Shown: one piece after another, positions 8,554-17,793 of the stretch | Numbering within the stretch: position 1 is the first letter of the stretch | Layout of the letters: every line of letters starts with the position of its first letter | Source: Anaerolineaceae bacterium | GTDB taxonomy: Bacteria > Chloroflexota > Anaerolineae > Aggregatilineales > Phototrophicaceae | Assembly (NCBI GenBank): GCA_002699585.1 | Contig: PABP01000014.1 | Span: forward strand, 806,001 to 870,000 | Direction of reading: 5' to 3' | Length of the DNA: 64,000 nt | Program-made: the position numbers and the translations under genes | The notes under the pieces: generated by a model | The model's input: the letters and a program-made list of their open reading frames with translations, nothing else | The model's database searches: none | What the model was told of the DNA's origin: nothing

Positions 8554-9492
8554 CTACTGCAAACTGTCGCGTAGGGCTTCCACTTGTTGTTTCTGCTCGT
8601 CAGTCAGGCTGGTCGGCACAGTGATGTTGATCCGTGCGAACAGATCGCCAAACTGGCCTTTTTTCTTGAGCTTGGGCATGCCTTTGCCAGATAGCCGGAA
8701 CTTCTGGCCGCCCTGTGTCCCTGCTGGGATGGTCAGCTTGCCCATACCAGTGAAGGTCTGGACATCGACCTTGCCACCGAGCATGGCCGTAAAAGCATCG
8801 ACTGTCACATCGGTAATCAGGTCGTCGCCATCGCGCTCAAAACGTTTATCCGGCGTGACCTCGACTATCAGGTACAGGTCACCGGATGGGCCACCGTAGG
8901 GGCTGGGTTGGCCCTCGCCACTCAGGCGGATTTTACTGCCCGTCTTGGCACCTGCCGGGATTTTGGTCGTCAGACGGCGGCCATCAATCGTCAGCACAAT
9001 GTCTTTGCCGTGATAGGCTTCCGTCAGGCTGATGCGCACATTGTGCTCGATGTCCTGGCCTTTGGTCTGCGGCTGATTGCCGAAGTTCACATCCTGGCTG
9101 TAGTTGCCCCCAAAGGGGTTAAAGCCACTGAAGCCCTCAAAGTCGGTTGAGGTGCGCGTCCGGCTGCTGCGTCCCTGTCGCCCACCGAAGAAGCTGTTCA
9201 GGATGTCCTGCAAGTCTTCGGGATTTACATTGCGATAGTTCGCGCCGCCCGTGCCGCCACCGCCTGCGAAGCTCTCCCAGTTGTTACCAAACTGGTCATA
9301 CTGCTGCCGCTTGCTCTCGTCGCTCAGCACTTCGTAGGCTTCATTCAATTCTTTGAAGCGCTCTTCCGCCGCTGGATCATCCGGGTTGGCATCTGGATGA
9401 TACTTTTTAGCTTGTTTGCGAAAGGCGCGTTTGATCTCACTCTGGTCCGCACTTTTATTCACGCCCAGAATATCATAGTAGTCTTTTGGCAT
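8554..9492 (-). CDS. cbpA: DnaJ-family chaperone, CbpA type
   Basis: A 312-residue J-domain co-chaperone for DnaK. The J domain (1-70) carries the HPD tripeptide in [10 protein letters not shown] Gly/Phe-rich linker follows (about 78-135: [22 protein letters not shown]), then two beta-barrel client-binding domains (about 145-305). There is no zinc-finger region between them, which separates it from DnaJ itself and matches CbpA/DnaJ class II proteins. Length agrees with CbpA (about 306). The Shine-Dalgarno is weak (AAGTAAG). No DnaK, GrpE or CIRCE element is seen nearby. Confidence 0.92.
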   Translation of the reverse strand: MPKDYYDILGVNKSADQSEIKRAFRKQAKKYHPDANPDDPAAEERFKELNEAYEVLSDESKRQQYDQFGNNWESFAGGGGTGGANYRNVNPEDLQDILNSFFGGRQGRSSRTRTSTDFEGFSGFNPFGGNYSQDVNFGNQPQTKGQDIEHNVRISLTEAYHGKDIVLTIDGRRLTTKIPAGAKTGSKIRLSGEGQPSPYGGPSGDLYLIVEVTPDKRFERDGDDLITDVTVDAFTAMLGGKVDVQTFTGMGKLTIPAGTQGGQKFRLSGKGMPKLKKKGQFGDLFARINITVPTSLTDEQKQQVEALRDSLQ

Positions 9493-9726
9493 AGTTGCTT
9501 ACTTGGTTGTCTTTTCAGATGGACGATACATATCTATTGTATGCTTCCTGGGGGGATGCGGTCAACAAAACCGATGCGCCTCTTATGGATTTCTATTGCC
9601 ATTTTTACAGTGTAACCTGCTTATTTGAGCAGCATCATTTTTGGCCATTTTGTATCAGGAAACGCCCACACATTCGGCGTATGATACGCCTGTTGCTAGT
9701 AAAATCCTCCGAGAAAGCGTGTTTCC

Positions 9727-10323
9727 ATGTCTTATGCCATCCGTATGGCGACCTCCGCTGATGCCGCCCAAATCCAGGCCATTTACGAGCCTATCGTGCG
9801 CGAAACGATCATCTCATTCGAGCTAGAGCCGCCTACGGTCGAGCAGATCGTCAGCCGCATTACGACCACGACAATGCAGTTTCCCTGGCTGGTATGTGCT
9901 GCTGGCGATCAGGTGCTGGGCTATGTTTATGCTGGCAAGCATCGCTCGCGCTCGGCTTACCAGTGGAGCGTCGATGTCACGGTGTACGTGCATGTTGATG
10001 CCCGTCGGCGGGGCATCGCGCGGGCGCTGTATACGGTGCTGTTCAAGCTGCTGGCTGCCCAGGGCTTTTACAATGCCTATGCTGGTATCGCTTTGCCGAA
10101 TCCGGGCAGCGTTGCCGTTCATGAAGCGATGGGTATGGTTCCAATAGGCGTATACAAGCAGGTCGGCTACAAATTAGGCGCGTGGCACGACGTCGGCTGG
10201 TGGCAGGTTGCCTTACAACCCCATCCCGCAAGCCAACCCACGCCGCCTATCCCCGTAACGGATATTCTCAATACGCCAGTTTGGGACGAAGCTGTCGCGG
10301 TGGGACAAGCGTTACAGAAATAA
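9727..10323 (+). CDS. GNAT acetyltransferase, phosphinothricin-acetyltransferase-like
   Basis: A 198-residue GNAT enzyme that transfers acetyl from acetyl-CoA to an amine. The opening (IRMATSADAAQIQAIYEPIV) and the central DVTVYVHVDARRRGIARALY match the PAT/bar subfamily, where the DARRRGIA loop binds the CoA pyrophosphate. The later AGIALPNPGSVAVHEAMGM and GVYKQVGYKLGAWHDVGWWQ are also typical of this group. About 20 extra residues extend past the usual end. Chromosomal members of this group usually acetylate methionine sulfone/sulfoximine-like compounds and do not prove herbicide resistance. It is divergent from the DnaJ-type gene, with 234 intergenic bases between. Confidence 0.88.
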   Translation: MSYAIRMATSADAAQIQAIYEPIVRETIISFELEPPTVEQIVSRITTTTMQFPWLVCAAGDQVLGYVYAGKHRSRSAYQWSVDVTVYVHVDARRRGIARALYTVLFKLLAAQGFYNAYAGIALPNPGSVAVHEAMGMVPIGVYKQVGYKLGAWHDVGWWQVALQPHPASQPTPPIPVTDILNTPVWDEAVAVGQALQK

Positions 10324-10361
10324 GACGGTGTTCAGGGAGCAAAAATAATGATGAGACTATC

Positions 10362-10389
10362 GTAGAGGCACAATATATTGTTCCCCTAC
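10362..10389. repeat. degenerate GTAGGGGCAC-type palindromic repeat
   Basis: A 28-base imperfect palindrome reading from GTAGAGGCAC to TTCCCCTAC around a CAATATATTG core. It is one of several copies of a dispersed palindrome in this window (also 42479, 43700-43778, 51657 and 51713), all built on GTAGGG ends around a self-complementary centre. It lies between convergent genes. Confidence 0.7.
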
Positions 10390-10420
10390 ACACGTTATTG
10401 CCAAGTTGCTTAGGGGTCAA

Positions 10421-10462
10421 AAAGTCTCCTCCCATCATGGGGAGGAGATTTAGAGGTGGGGT
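10421..10462. repeat. dispersed 42-base repeat with hairpin, copy 1
   Basis: The left part CTCCTCCC pairs with GGGGAGGAG over a short loop and is followed by TTTAGAGGTGGGGT. A copy 41/42 identical is at 20919-20960, and diverged relatives occur at 33667-33707 and 33731-33773. All four lie between genes, here directly before the stop of the M42 peptidase gene in convergent position. REP-like in behaviour; no transposase is nearby. Confidence 0.85.
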
Positions 10463-10466
10463 TTAA

Positions 10467-11528
10467 TTAGGCTAGTTCGCTGTCCAGCAGATAGCGCGCG
10501 ATGAGGTTGGTACTGTGCAGCAGGGCATCCTGATGGGTGCGTTCATAGCCATGTGATGAGGCCACACCTGGCCCAATCAAGCCGACCTTGGCATCGCCAC
10601 CCGCACGCCAGTATTGGGTGCCATCGGAGCCATAATACACATAAATATCGACGTTATGCGGGATGCTGTTGGCTTCGGCCAGCCGCCGCAGCTTGTTGTT
10701 GATGTCGAAGTGATAGGGGCCGCCAGCGTCTTTGACACAGATCGATACGCTGAACTCATCACTGGCTTGGCCATCACCGATGACAGCCATATCAATCGCG
10801 ACCAATTCATTGAGTGGGGCGGGCCAACCGCCTGCCCCACCATGCCCGACTTCTTCGTAATTGGTAACCAGGATATAGGTGTCGTAAGCCGGTTTGAGTC
10901 CTTCGGCATGCATGGCCTTGAGCGCGCCCCAGATGCAGGCCACGCTGGCCTTGTCATCCAGAAAGCGCGAGCGAATGAAGCCCGTATCCACAATTTCAAT
11001 GCGCGGGTCCAGGAACACGAAATCACCAACGCCGATACCGAGCGCTTCGGTCTCTTTGCGGTTGGTGGTCTTTACATCTAGCCGAATTTCCATCGAGTCG
11101 CCATTACGGGTGGCTTTATGGACATCACGGTTGGCGTGTGTACTCGGATTGGCCAGAATGACGGTCCCGCGATAGCGACGGTCGTCATAGGTGCGCACGG
11201 TGCAGTTCTCGAACTCCGCGCCGGGCCAATTGATGCCGCCCAGGTTGGTCAGTTTGAGGTTACCGTTGCTCTTGATCTCCTTGACCATGAAGCCTAGCGT
11301 ATCGATGTGGGCTGTTAGGCCGACCGCCGCCTCGCTGGATTCCCCGGCCCAGTGCAGCATCAAGGCCCCTTTGCGCGTCCGGCTGAGCGACAGGCCGGGA
11401 ATGCCCAGGCTGGCGAAGGCCTCTTCGCAGTAGGCAATTGCTTCCCGATGGTAGCCCGTCGGGCTGGGCGTTTCTAGCAGGCCGACCATCATATCGATCA
11501 AAGCAGGGACATCGTATTCAAGCGACAT
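10467..11528 (-). CDS. M42-family metallopeptidase (glutamyl/deblocking aminopeptidase type)
   Basis: A 353-residue cytosolic di-zinc aminopeptidase. The ligand set of family M42 is visible in order: His in LTAHIDTLGF, Asp in RFLDDKASV, the Glu pair in NYEEVGHGG (general base plus ligand), Asp in AVIGDGQ and the final His in GVASSHGYERTH. The inserted beta-barrel PDZ-like domain falls around residues 75-165. These enzymes usually form tetrahedral dodecamers that trim peptides. The ATG at 11528 has AAAGGA seven bases upstream; an earlier in-frame TTG would overlap that site. Convergent with the GNAT gene, with a dispersed repeat just past the stop. Confidence 0.92.
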   Translation of the reverse strand: MSLEYDVPALIDMMVGLLETPSPTGYHREAIAYCEEAFASLGIPGLSLSRTRKGALMLHWAGESSEAAVGLTAHIDTLGFMVKEIKSNGNLKLTNLGGINWPGAEFENCTVRTYDDRRYRGTVILANPSTHANRDVHKATRNGDSMEIRLDVKTTNRKETEALGIGVGDFVFLDPRIEIVDTGFIRSRFLDDKASVACIWGALKAMHAEGLKPAYDTYILVTNYEEVGHGGAGGWPAPLNELVAIDMAVIGDGQASDEFSVSICVKDAGGPYHFDINNKLRRLAEANSIPHNVDIYVYYGSDGTQYWRAGGDAKVGLIGPGVASSHGYERTHQDALLHSTNLIARYLLDSELA

Positions 11529-11607
11529 AGCGCATCCTTTTCGTTTCAAAGAGTAGTCGCCCGATTATATCAGTTTGTAGGCGACAGCCATGTCGATGGA
11601 TATATCT

Positions 11608-12855
11608 TTATGGGAACCATAACCGAACCCGCCCATCAGTCATGCCTGCGGCCAACGCTAAAGGGCGTCCATTGGCGCTGACCGCGCTCAAATTGCTGCT
11701 GAGTACACCATCCAGCGGCAGCGACCAGACCACCTGTGGCCCATTTCCCGTGAGCTGGATGCCATCTAATTGGGTGCGATCCTGCGTCGGCAGCACAATT
11801 TCCGGTGTGCCATCGCCATTGAAATCGCCCGCGACGGCCATATCCAAGTTGCGGCTGTGGATCACATGCGAGGTATGCCCACCGATCTGCCCGATGACCT
11901 CCAGGCCGCTGCCCGTATAGCGATGGAAGCGCACGATGCCGCCAATGTGCGGCGTCAGCACATCGACCAGCAGCATTTCACCATCCATGCCGAACGGTCC
12001 CCAGGCCAGTTGATGCTGCCAGCGGTTAGGCTGGCCAATGGCGGGCCCTTCGACTTCACGGGTGATGGTTTCGCCATCGAACAGATAGACGCGGTTGCGT
12101 GCACCCTCACCACCGTTGCTGACGGTCGTAATCAGGTCCATTGTGCCGTCACCATCGACATCGGCCCACATGGGCGCGAGGCCTTCGTAAATATTGTCAC
12201 CGAGCAAATCTACCCGATTGACGATCTGCAAACGGTTTTCGGCGACTTCGACAATCACCAGGGCCGTGCCTTCGAGGTCATCGCCCATGATGCCATGCAC
12301 ATAGCGTTGATTGGTGGCTTCTGCGTAAAACGCGATCTGTCCGGCGTCATTGACGACCAGCCGCGCGTCCGGCTGAATGCCCAGTTCCAGTTGGTCAAGC
12401 CGATTTTCACCGTTCAGCAATATCAGATCGCCTGTTTCACCAACGTAGATCAGGTTGGCACCGACCCACACCGGATGTGTATGGGGAGCAATTTCGCCTG
12501 GGGTAGGCAGCAGAGAATAGCTTGTTTGTGTCATGATTGGCCGAAGAGATGCATCCCGTCCGCTTTCCTCAACAACATCACTGATACGCCAATAGCTGCC
12601 ATCTTCCAGAATGACATGGATCACGTACGGATCGTCTGGTGTTAGCAGCAGCCAGATTGGTGCCCCTGGCAGGCGGTAGTCCACCTTATTGGCATTGGGG
12701 AAGCTGCCCATACCCTCTACCAAGCGATTGCCACTGGGCTGATGATAAGTCAGGGCAGTATAGGCTATGAGTGGGTACACCGTGTCCTCCTCGGTCTGAG
12801 CATGGATCGTTGGTATGAATAGCCCTAATAATAACAAGAACATAGCAATACGCAT
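11608..12855 (-). CDS. secreted FG-GAP/VCBS-like repeat protein
   Basis: A 415-residue exported protein. The first 19 residues are a classic signal peptide ending in a likely HAQ-T cleavage site. The mature part is beta-rich and holds two Ca-loop motifs typical of FG-GAP/VCBS repeats, WADVDGDGTMDL (about 248) and GDFNGDGTPEIVL (about 352), suggesting a beta-propeller. Function is unknown; such propellers are often surface adhesins or sensor/ligand modules. GAGG lies seven bases before the ATG. The M42 gene starts 79 bases downstream on the same strand, so they may share a transcript without an obvious functional link. Confidence 0.8.
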   Translation of the reverse strand: MRIAMFLLLLGLFIPTIHAQTEEDTVYPLIAYTALTYHQPSGNRLVEGMGSFPNANKVDYRLPGAPIWLLLTPDDPYVIHVILEDGSYWRISDVVEESGRDASLRPIMTQTSYSLLPTPGEIAPHTHPVWVGANLIYVGETGDLILLNGENRLDQLELGIQPDARLVVNDAGQIAFYAEATNQRYVHGIMGDDLEGTALVIVEVAENRLQIVNRVDLLGDNIYEGLAPMWADVDGDGTMDLITTVSNGGEGARNRVYLFDGETITREVEGPAIGQPNRWQHQLAWGPFGMDGEMLLVDVLTPHIGGIVRFHRYTGSGLEVIGQIGGHTSHVIHSRNLDMAVAGDFNGDGTPEIVLPTQDRTQLDGIQLTGNGPQVVWSLPLDGVLSSNLSAVSANGRPLALAAGMTDGRVRLWFP

Positions 12856-12956
12856 GGACTGTCCTCATGAATAGCTTGGTTTAGTGCACTGATTATGCTG
12901 TCACTTCATGAACGATCCATAACATGCGTATGGCGTGCGCGTGCATTAAAGCAAAA

Positions 12957-12978
12957 GGACATGCCAGTTGGCATGTCC
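12957..12978 (-). terminator. terminator of the SPFH gene
   Basis: GGACATGCC and GGCATGTCC pair perfectly over a four-base loop; on the minus strand the stem is followed by TTTTGC. It sits 22 bases past the stop of the SPFH gene. Confidence 0.8.
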
Positions 12979-12999
12979 CTCTGATCTTCTGAATGTAGC

Positions 13000-14085
13000 C
13001 TAGTTGCTGCTGCCTTCGGTTGTCGTATCGACTTCTGGCACTTCAGGCACTTCTGGGGCTGGCACTTCTGGCGGCGTAAAGTCGTCACCCATTTCAGTGA
13101 AGCTTTCCAGATCAAACAAGAATGGTGAATTGGACGGGATCAAAGCCAGATTCACGTTGTCGGCCAGTTCAGTGATATACGTATACTGGATCAGATTCGG
13201 GTTCGCCGAAATCTGCTGACTGACCAGGCGTAGCGCTTCTGCCTCAGCGGCAGCACGGACCAAAGTAGCTTGTGCTTCACCACGAGCGCGCTCGATCTCA
13301 GCATCCGCTAGACCTGTCGCTTCCGCACGCCGACGTTCGGCCTCAGTACGGGCACGTTGTAGCTGCTGCTCTTCAACCTGCTTGGCTTCAATCGCATTGA
13401 TGAATTCTGCTGAGAATGTCACGTCATTGACCAGCGAATCCGTGATAATGATACCGTCATCGGATAGGATTTCTGTCAGTCGCCGTTCGATTTCAGCATC
13501 CATGTCTTCACGGCCAATGCCGTAAATGGACTCAGCTTCAAAGCTTGCTGCAACATCGCGCACCGTGGAGCGGATGGTTGGACGAATCAGGCCTTCAAGG
13601 TAGCCACCGGGTTCGTTGCTCCAGTCACGATGGATCGTGTTCAAGCCTTCGTCATCCTGTAGCCGGAAGATAACCGTCATATCGATGGTAACTTCCTGGC
13701 CATCGACAGAACGTGCCGTGATTGCATCGGCGTTAGGGCCGCCTTCTTGCGGGTTGCCGCTCATGGTATAGCTCTGGCGGCTGACCGGGTAAATGGTCAC
13801 GACTTGCACACCGGGGATGACAATGCTAATACCCGATTGGCGCGGTGTCTCTAACTGGCCGCTGAGGGTATTAAAAACGACGGCGCGCTCGGTTGGGCCA
13901 ACAACCAGCAAACCCTGGCTGATGAGCAACATCACCACGCCGACGGCAATACCAGCGACCGCAGTGACGATGCCGCCGCGTACCGGGCGGTTTTGCGATG
14001 CCGAAGCAACGACCATCGCTACGCCAGCAAAGCCCAGCAAAAAGCCGCCTAGCGCCAGTATCTGAAAAATACCACTAATATCCAT
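13000..14085 (-). CDS. SPFH/prohibitin-family (band 7) membrane protein
   Basis: A 361-residue protein of the prohibitin/stomatin class, which forms membrane-anchored oligomeric rings in ordered membrane patches and often modulates membrane proteases. Two hydrophobic helices (about 5-28 and 38-62) precede the SPFH domain (about 65-235: VGPTERAVVFNTLSG, then VIPGVQVVTIYPVSRQSYT). A long Ala/Glu/Arg coiled coil follows (about 240-290: EEQQLQRARTEAERRRAEA), then a Pro/Glu-rich tail with repeated PEVP. GGAG with A-rich leader lies before the ATG, and a hairpin terminator closes it at 12957. It appears monocistronic. FtsH or an NfeD partner is not in the window. Confidence 0.93.
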   Translation of the reverse strand: MDISGIFQILALGGFLLGFAGVAMVVASASQNRPVRGGIVTAVAGIAVGVVMLLISQGLLVVGPTERAVVFNTLSGQLETPRQSGISIVIPGVQVVTIYPVSRQSYTMSGNPQEGGPNADAITARSVDGQEVTIDMTVIFRLQDDEGLNTIHRDWSNEPGGYLEGLIRPTIRSTVRDVAASFEAESIYGIGREDMDAEIERRLTEILSDDGIIITDSLVNDVTFSAEFINAIEAKQVEEQQLQRARTEAERRRAEATGLADAEIERARGEAQATLVRAAAEAEALRLVSQQISANPNLIQYTYITELADNVNLALIPSNSPFLFDLESFTEMGDDFTPPEVPAPEVPEVPEVDTTTEGSSN

Positions 14086-14455
14086 TGCACGCTCCTTTTA
14101 AGCGATTGTTCCGTGTTTCGTTCTAAGCAAAGATTTTGTTCTATGCGAATAGCTCATTCTCAAACGGCTTAACCTTTGGATCTTTTCCCAGGTCGCTCGG
14201 TTGTGGACAAGTTTCGTAGGATAGTGCTTTTCAGTATATCATGAGCATGGGCCTGTCGTTAGAGCATTCGGTTGGATCAAATGTAGCGTTAATGTTTGGT
14301 CATGTCTCTGCGATGAGTTTGCGCTTCATATTTCCATTGCGTACCCTGTTCCTGGCCTCATACTGGCCTTATGGAACAAAATCGCGCTGTGATGCGTCGT
14401 TCTTGTGTATCAGCTCACAGTGGTCAGCTCACATGACGAAAGGTCGTTTAGCCAC
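14086..14455. other. 370-base intergenic region, divergent
   Basis: Separates the minus-strand SPFH gene from the plus-strand secreted protein gene. Short ORFs are open here but lack ribosome sites and family features. I see no convincing -35/-10 pair and no hairpin worth naming. Confidence 0.6.
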
Positions 14456-15574
14456 ATGACAACCCATTTCACCCGCATTGGCCTACTGGTCCTCGTCCTG
14501 GCAATGGGCATTAGCGCCTTTGCCCAGGACACGCCCAGCACCAGTAGTGACGATGCTTTGCTGCGTCAGTACAATACCATTGATGCGGTCGAACTCGTTC
14601 AAACTGAAACAACTACCCAATTAATCATACGTAGTACGCTATCTGACGGTTGCGATTTTCCAGTCATTATCGATAGCCAGCGCCAGGGGACGATCTGGTT
14701 CATTGATGTCTACCGCGATGTGCCTCTCTCGGTCATGTGCCCGATGATGGTCCAGACCGATGAGCAAACCATCGACGCCGAGGTGCTGTATGAATATCAG
14801 GCGCAGGCCGATGGTACGAGTGGCTCGGTTGATCTGATTGTGGTCAATGACCGCGTTTTCCACATTGAGCGCGCACAGATGGAAGGCATGGGCGAGAATG
14901 CCCAGGTACCGATGATGCTGTCGGATTGGTATGTCAGCCCGGTCAGCGTGATCCGCATGGAAGCCGAACTGGCCGAGGACAGCATGAACCTGATCGTTCC
15001 CTGGGTGCCCCTTTCTGGTTGCGAAGGCCCATTGGTCAGTCGCGTGCGGCCTGTCACTCACAGTGAAAACGCCGCCTATGAGGTCATCCTATATCAGGCT
15101 ATTCCGACCGATCCGCTATCAGAAGATTGCCCGCCCGCACCGCAGCTGCTGACACCCTTCGAGCAGGTCATCGCCGTGGATCATGATCCCCTAGAGTCGG
15201 CGACCTTCACCTGGGAAACGACGACGCTGCACTACATGCAGCAATTCGTCGATGGCTACCCGTTCGATGCTACATGGCTGCGCAACCCGGTCACCATCGA
15301 ACCCGAAGGCATCACGGCAATTGTCGCTGAGTCCTATCCGCCGCAAGTCTTTCTGACGGTCGAGTGGCAGCATGGTGGCCCGTGCCCCGCACGTTACTAC
15401 GAAGTGCTCGACCAGCGCAACGGTAACGATGTGACCGTCACCATCACGGAAGTATTGGCAGAGGATACCGCCTGTGGCCGTGCCCTGTTGCCGATGTCCA
15501 TCTCGATTCCGCTAGGTGCATTTGAGGATGGCATCGGGACGATTACGGTCAACGGCGTCGAGGCCGATAGCTAG
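14456..15574 (+). CDS. secreted protein with three Cys-containing repeats, unknown
   Basis: A 372-residue exported protein; an N-terminal signal peptide ends at about FAQ-D (residue 23). Three similar blocks can be seen, each with a Cys near its start and another about 35-45 residues later: SDGCDFPVII to VMCPM, SGCEGPLVSRV to SEDCPPA, and HGGPCPARYYEV to TACGRALLP. Each block carries a valine-rich strand followed by a promise of a beta-sandwich, with the Cys pair probably forming a disulfide. I do not recognise the family. The ATG at 14456 starts the signal peptide; its ribosome site is weak (AGG 12 bases upstream). It precedes another secreted protein gene by 124 bases; both mature ends begin QDTP, so they may be functionally related. 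Confidence 0.75.
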   Translation: MTTHFTRIGLLVLVLAMGISAFAQDTPSTSSDDALLRQYNTIDAVELVQTETTTQLIIRSTLSDGCDFPVIIDSQRQGTIWFIDVYRDVPLSVMCPMMVQTDEQTIDAEVLYEYQAQADGTSGSVDLIVVNDRVFHIERAQMEGMGENAQVPMMLSDWYVSPVSVIRMEAELAEDSMNLIVPWVPLSGCEGPLVSRVRPVTHSENAAYEVILYQAIPTDPLSEDCPPAPQLLTPFEQVIAVDHDPLESATFTWETTTLHYMQQFVDGYPFDATWLRNPVTIEPEGITAIVAESYPPQVFLTVEWQHGGPCPARYYEVLDQRNGNDVTVTITEVLAEDTACGRALLPMSISIPLGAFEDGIGTITVNGVEADS

Positions 15575-15698
15575 AAGGCTGCACATCCGCTGGTGTTTGC
15601 CTGGAACAAACCGGGTAGCGCCAGCGTCCTAATGATATAAGCTCTGATATAGCTTGATGACGAAATTTGTGATTAACATGCTTTTGGAGGCAGACAAC

Positions 15699-17144
15699 AT
15701 GCGTAAGACAATTTTGATGGTTCTGGTGGTGGCGATGTTTGGCGTCGTCAGCGTCAGCGCCCAGGATACCCCCGCCAGCGATGGCGTTTCGGTGACGGTC
15801 TACAACGAAGGCTCCGCACTGGTGCAGGACCGCCGCACGTTCGACCTGCCGGAAGGCACGTCCACGATTGATTTCACCGATGTGGCCGCGTCGATTGATG
15901 CCACCTCAGTCAGCTTCAACTCCATCACCGATCCCGATGGCACCATCGTCATGGAACAGAACTACATTTACGATCTGGTCAATAGCACGGCGCTGTTGCA
16001 GCGTTACCTCGATGAAACCATCGTCGTAACGGCCAATGATGGCACGGTCTTCACCGGGGAACTGCTCAGTGGCCGCAGTGGCGAAGTCATCCTGCGCGGT
16101 GAGGATGGCCAGGTAACGGTGATTAGCCTGGACAACGCCCGTGATATTCGCTTCCCGGATTTGCCGAATGGCCTCATTACGCGCCCGACACTGCGCTGGT
16201 TGGTCAACAGCGCCCAGGGTGGCAGCCAGCAAGTCGAGCTGACCTACCTGACGGGTGGCATGGGCTGGACGGCTGATTACATCGTGCTGCTGGCCCAGGA
16301 CGAAACCGCGCTCGACCTCAACGGATGGGTGACGCTCAACAACAACAGCGGCACCAGCTACACCGACGCGCTGCTCAAACTGGTCGCGGGTGATGTCAAC
16401 CGCATTCAGCCGGAAATGCTGGAACGCGGCATGATGGATGAGATGGCCTTCGCCCAGGCAGCCCCAGTAGAAGACGCCGTAGCCCAGCGCGAGTTCTTCG
16501 AGTATCAACTCTATGAAATCAATCGCCCGGTCACCATCGGCATGAACGAAACCAAGCAGATTGAATTCGTCACGGGTTCTGATGTTCCGGCCAACACCTT
16601 CTACGTCTATGATTCTTCGCCGTACTTCTATGGCTACAGCTACATCATCACCGACCAGTACTACGGCCAGACAGGCGTCACCGATGTGCAGAACTTCATT
16701 GAGTTCACTACTGATGAAGAGGGCGGCTTGGGTGCCGACCTGCCAGCAGGGCGTGTGCGCGTCTATCAGGAAGATGTCGATGGCGCGGCTTTGCTGATCG
16801 GCGAGAACAGCATTGACCACACCGCCCAGGGCGAAATGGTCCAGTTCTATCTGGGCAATGCCTTCGATCTGGTTGGTGAACGCACCCTGGTCGATTTCCA
16901 GATTGTCGAGCGCAGCGTTGTACAGGAAACCTACGAAATCCGCCTGCGCAATCGCAAGGACGACGAAACAGTCGAAATCCGCGTGCCGGAGCGCCTTTTC
17001 CGTTGGAGCAACTGGGAAATTCTGGATAGCACCCACGAATACACCCAGCTTGATTCCTCAAGTATCGAGTTCCGCCCGCAGGTGGCCCCCGGTGAAGAAG
17101 TCGTGATTCGCTACACGGTCCGCTACACCTGGCCAACTGAGTAA
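15699..17144 (+). CDS. secreted DUF4139-type protein
   Basis: A 481-residue exported protein with signal peptide (about 1-22, SVSAQ-D) and the two-part layout of DUF4139-domain proteins: an N-terminal beta domain (VTVYNEGSALVQDRRTFDLP, residues 33-52) and a large C-terminal beta domain that starts near MGWTADYIVLL (about 190) and ends in EEVVIRYTVRYTW. These proteins are widespread and uncharacterised, and probably act at the cell surface. The ATG at 15699 has GGAGG eight bases upstream and begins the signal peptide, so the two earlier in-frame starts were rejected. A strong terminator follows the stop by 21 bases. Confidence 0.85.
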   Translation: MRKTILMVLVVAMFGVVSVSAQDTPASDGVSVTVYNEGSALVQDRRTFDLPEGTSTIDFTDVAASIDATSVSFNSITDPDGTIVMEQNYIYDLVNSTALLQRYLDETIVVTANDGTVFTGELLSGRSGEVILRGEDGQVTVISLDNARDIRFPDLPNGLITRPTLRWLVNSAQGGSQQVELTYLTGGMGWTADYIVLLAQDETALDLNGWVTLNNNSGTSYTDALLKLVAGDVNRIQPEMLERGMMDEMAFAQAAPVEDAVAQREFFEYQLYEINRPVTIGMNETKQIEFVTGSDVPANTFYVYDSSPYFYGYSYIITDQYYGQTGVTDVQNFIEFTTDEEGGLGADLPAGRVRVYQEDVDGAALLIGENSIDHTAQGEMVQFYLGNAFDLVGERTLVDFQIVERSVVQETYEIRLRNRKDDETVEIRVPERLFRWSNWEILDSTHEYTQLDSSSIEFRPQVAPGEEVVIRYTVRYTWPTE

Positions 17145-17164
17145 GCACAGCACCCCCAAAAAAG

Positions 17165-17192
17165 CAGGACACCCCAGCGGTGTCCTGTTTTT
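17165..17192 (+). terminator. rho-independent terminator of the DUF4139 gene
   Basis: CAGGACACC pairs with GGTGTCCTG over a five-base loop and is followed by five T. It starts 21 bases after the stop codon. Confidence 0.92.
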
Positions 17193-17216
17193 AGTTAGCA
17201 AAGTGAGTCAAAAATA

Positions 17217-17564
17217 ATGTGGACCCTAGAAAAATTACGTAAGCACACGCTTTTTGTAACAGATGTGGATATCGAAAAATGGGGATCAGAAATTTCTATT
17301 TACTGCCTCATTCTTAAGACTTTCCCAAATCAGGAAATTACATATCCGCTTTCGATTCATTTAATGGATTGTTCGCTGATTACGTACCAATCGCTTCTAG
17401 ATGATGATTGTGACCTAGGCGAAGCTGATGTGATTTCATTTGATATTTCATCGAGTGAAAATGAAAAGAAAAATCGTATTGAAATCACAGCCGATTTATT
17501 CTTTTTGCGTGTTGAGTACGGGAACAACGTTGAGATTATTTCAGAACTTGACCCAGGTAAATGA
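17217..17564 (+). CDS. hypothetical AT-rich protein
   Basis: A 115-residue acidic protein with no signal peptide or membrane segment. Patterning suggests alternating strands (ISIYCLILKT, ITYPLSIHLMDCS, ADLFFLRVEYGNN), like many small immunity or effector-partner proteins, but no family is recognised. Its codon use is clearly AT-rich (Asn, Ile and Lys with A/T third positions) compared with its GC-richer neighbours, a sign of transfer. There is no clear ribosome site before the ATG. It stands alone between a terminator and a 437-base intergenic region. It may be the remnant of a larger acquired locus. Confidence 0.55.
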   Translation: MWTLEKLRKHTLFVTDVDIEKWGSEISIYCLILKTFPNQEITYPLSIHLMDCSLITYQSLLDDDCDLGEADVISFDISSSENEKKNRIEITADLFFLRVEYGNNVEIISELDPGK

Positions 17565-17713
17565 GAAGGCAATCCGAGGTGTCAATGATCCTGCCAACTG
17601 GAAATACAGCGGGTCAGAGCGCCTTTAGTGCGCTTCCCGCTGCACATATGTAGCCGTGTGACTTCAGTCCACGGCGGCAATAGCTAAGTTGCATCTTGCC
17701 CATTAAAGCGAAA

Positions 17714-17740
17714 CGCCCGTAGGGTATTAGCCTACGGGCG
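17714..17740 (-). terminator. 10-bp stem terminator of the small minus-strand unit
   Basis: CGCCCGTAGG pairs perfectly with CCTACGGGCG over a seven-base loop. On the minus strand it is followed by TTTCGCTTT; on the plus strand no T run follows, so it works for minus-strand transcription. Confidence 0.7.
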
Positions 17741-17793
17741 CGGTCCGTTCGGAGCCACCACTCTAAGTGGCTACTCCTCTAGAGGTGTATGTC

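Noticed and set aside
9727-10323. Herbicide-resistance (bar/pat) gene
   Set aside because: It is PAT-like in sequence, but chromosomal members of this family usually act on methionine sulfoximine-type or unknown amines; resistance cannot be claimed.
14241-14459. 72-codon ORF upstream of the secreted protein gene
   Set aside because: No ribosome site, overlaps the next start by four bases in another frame and has no recognisable feature.
15906-17036. 376-codon open frame opposite the DUF4139-type gene
   Set aside because: No ribosome site or family features; the sense gene has a signal peptide, GGAGG and a terminator.
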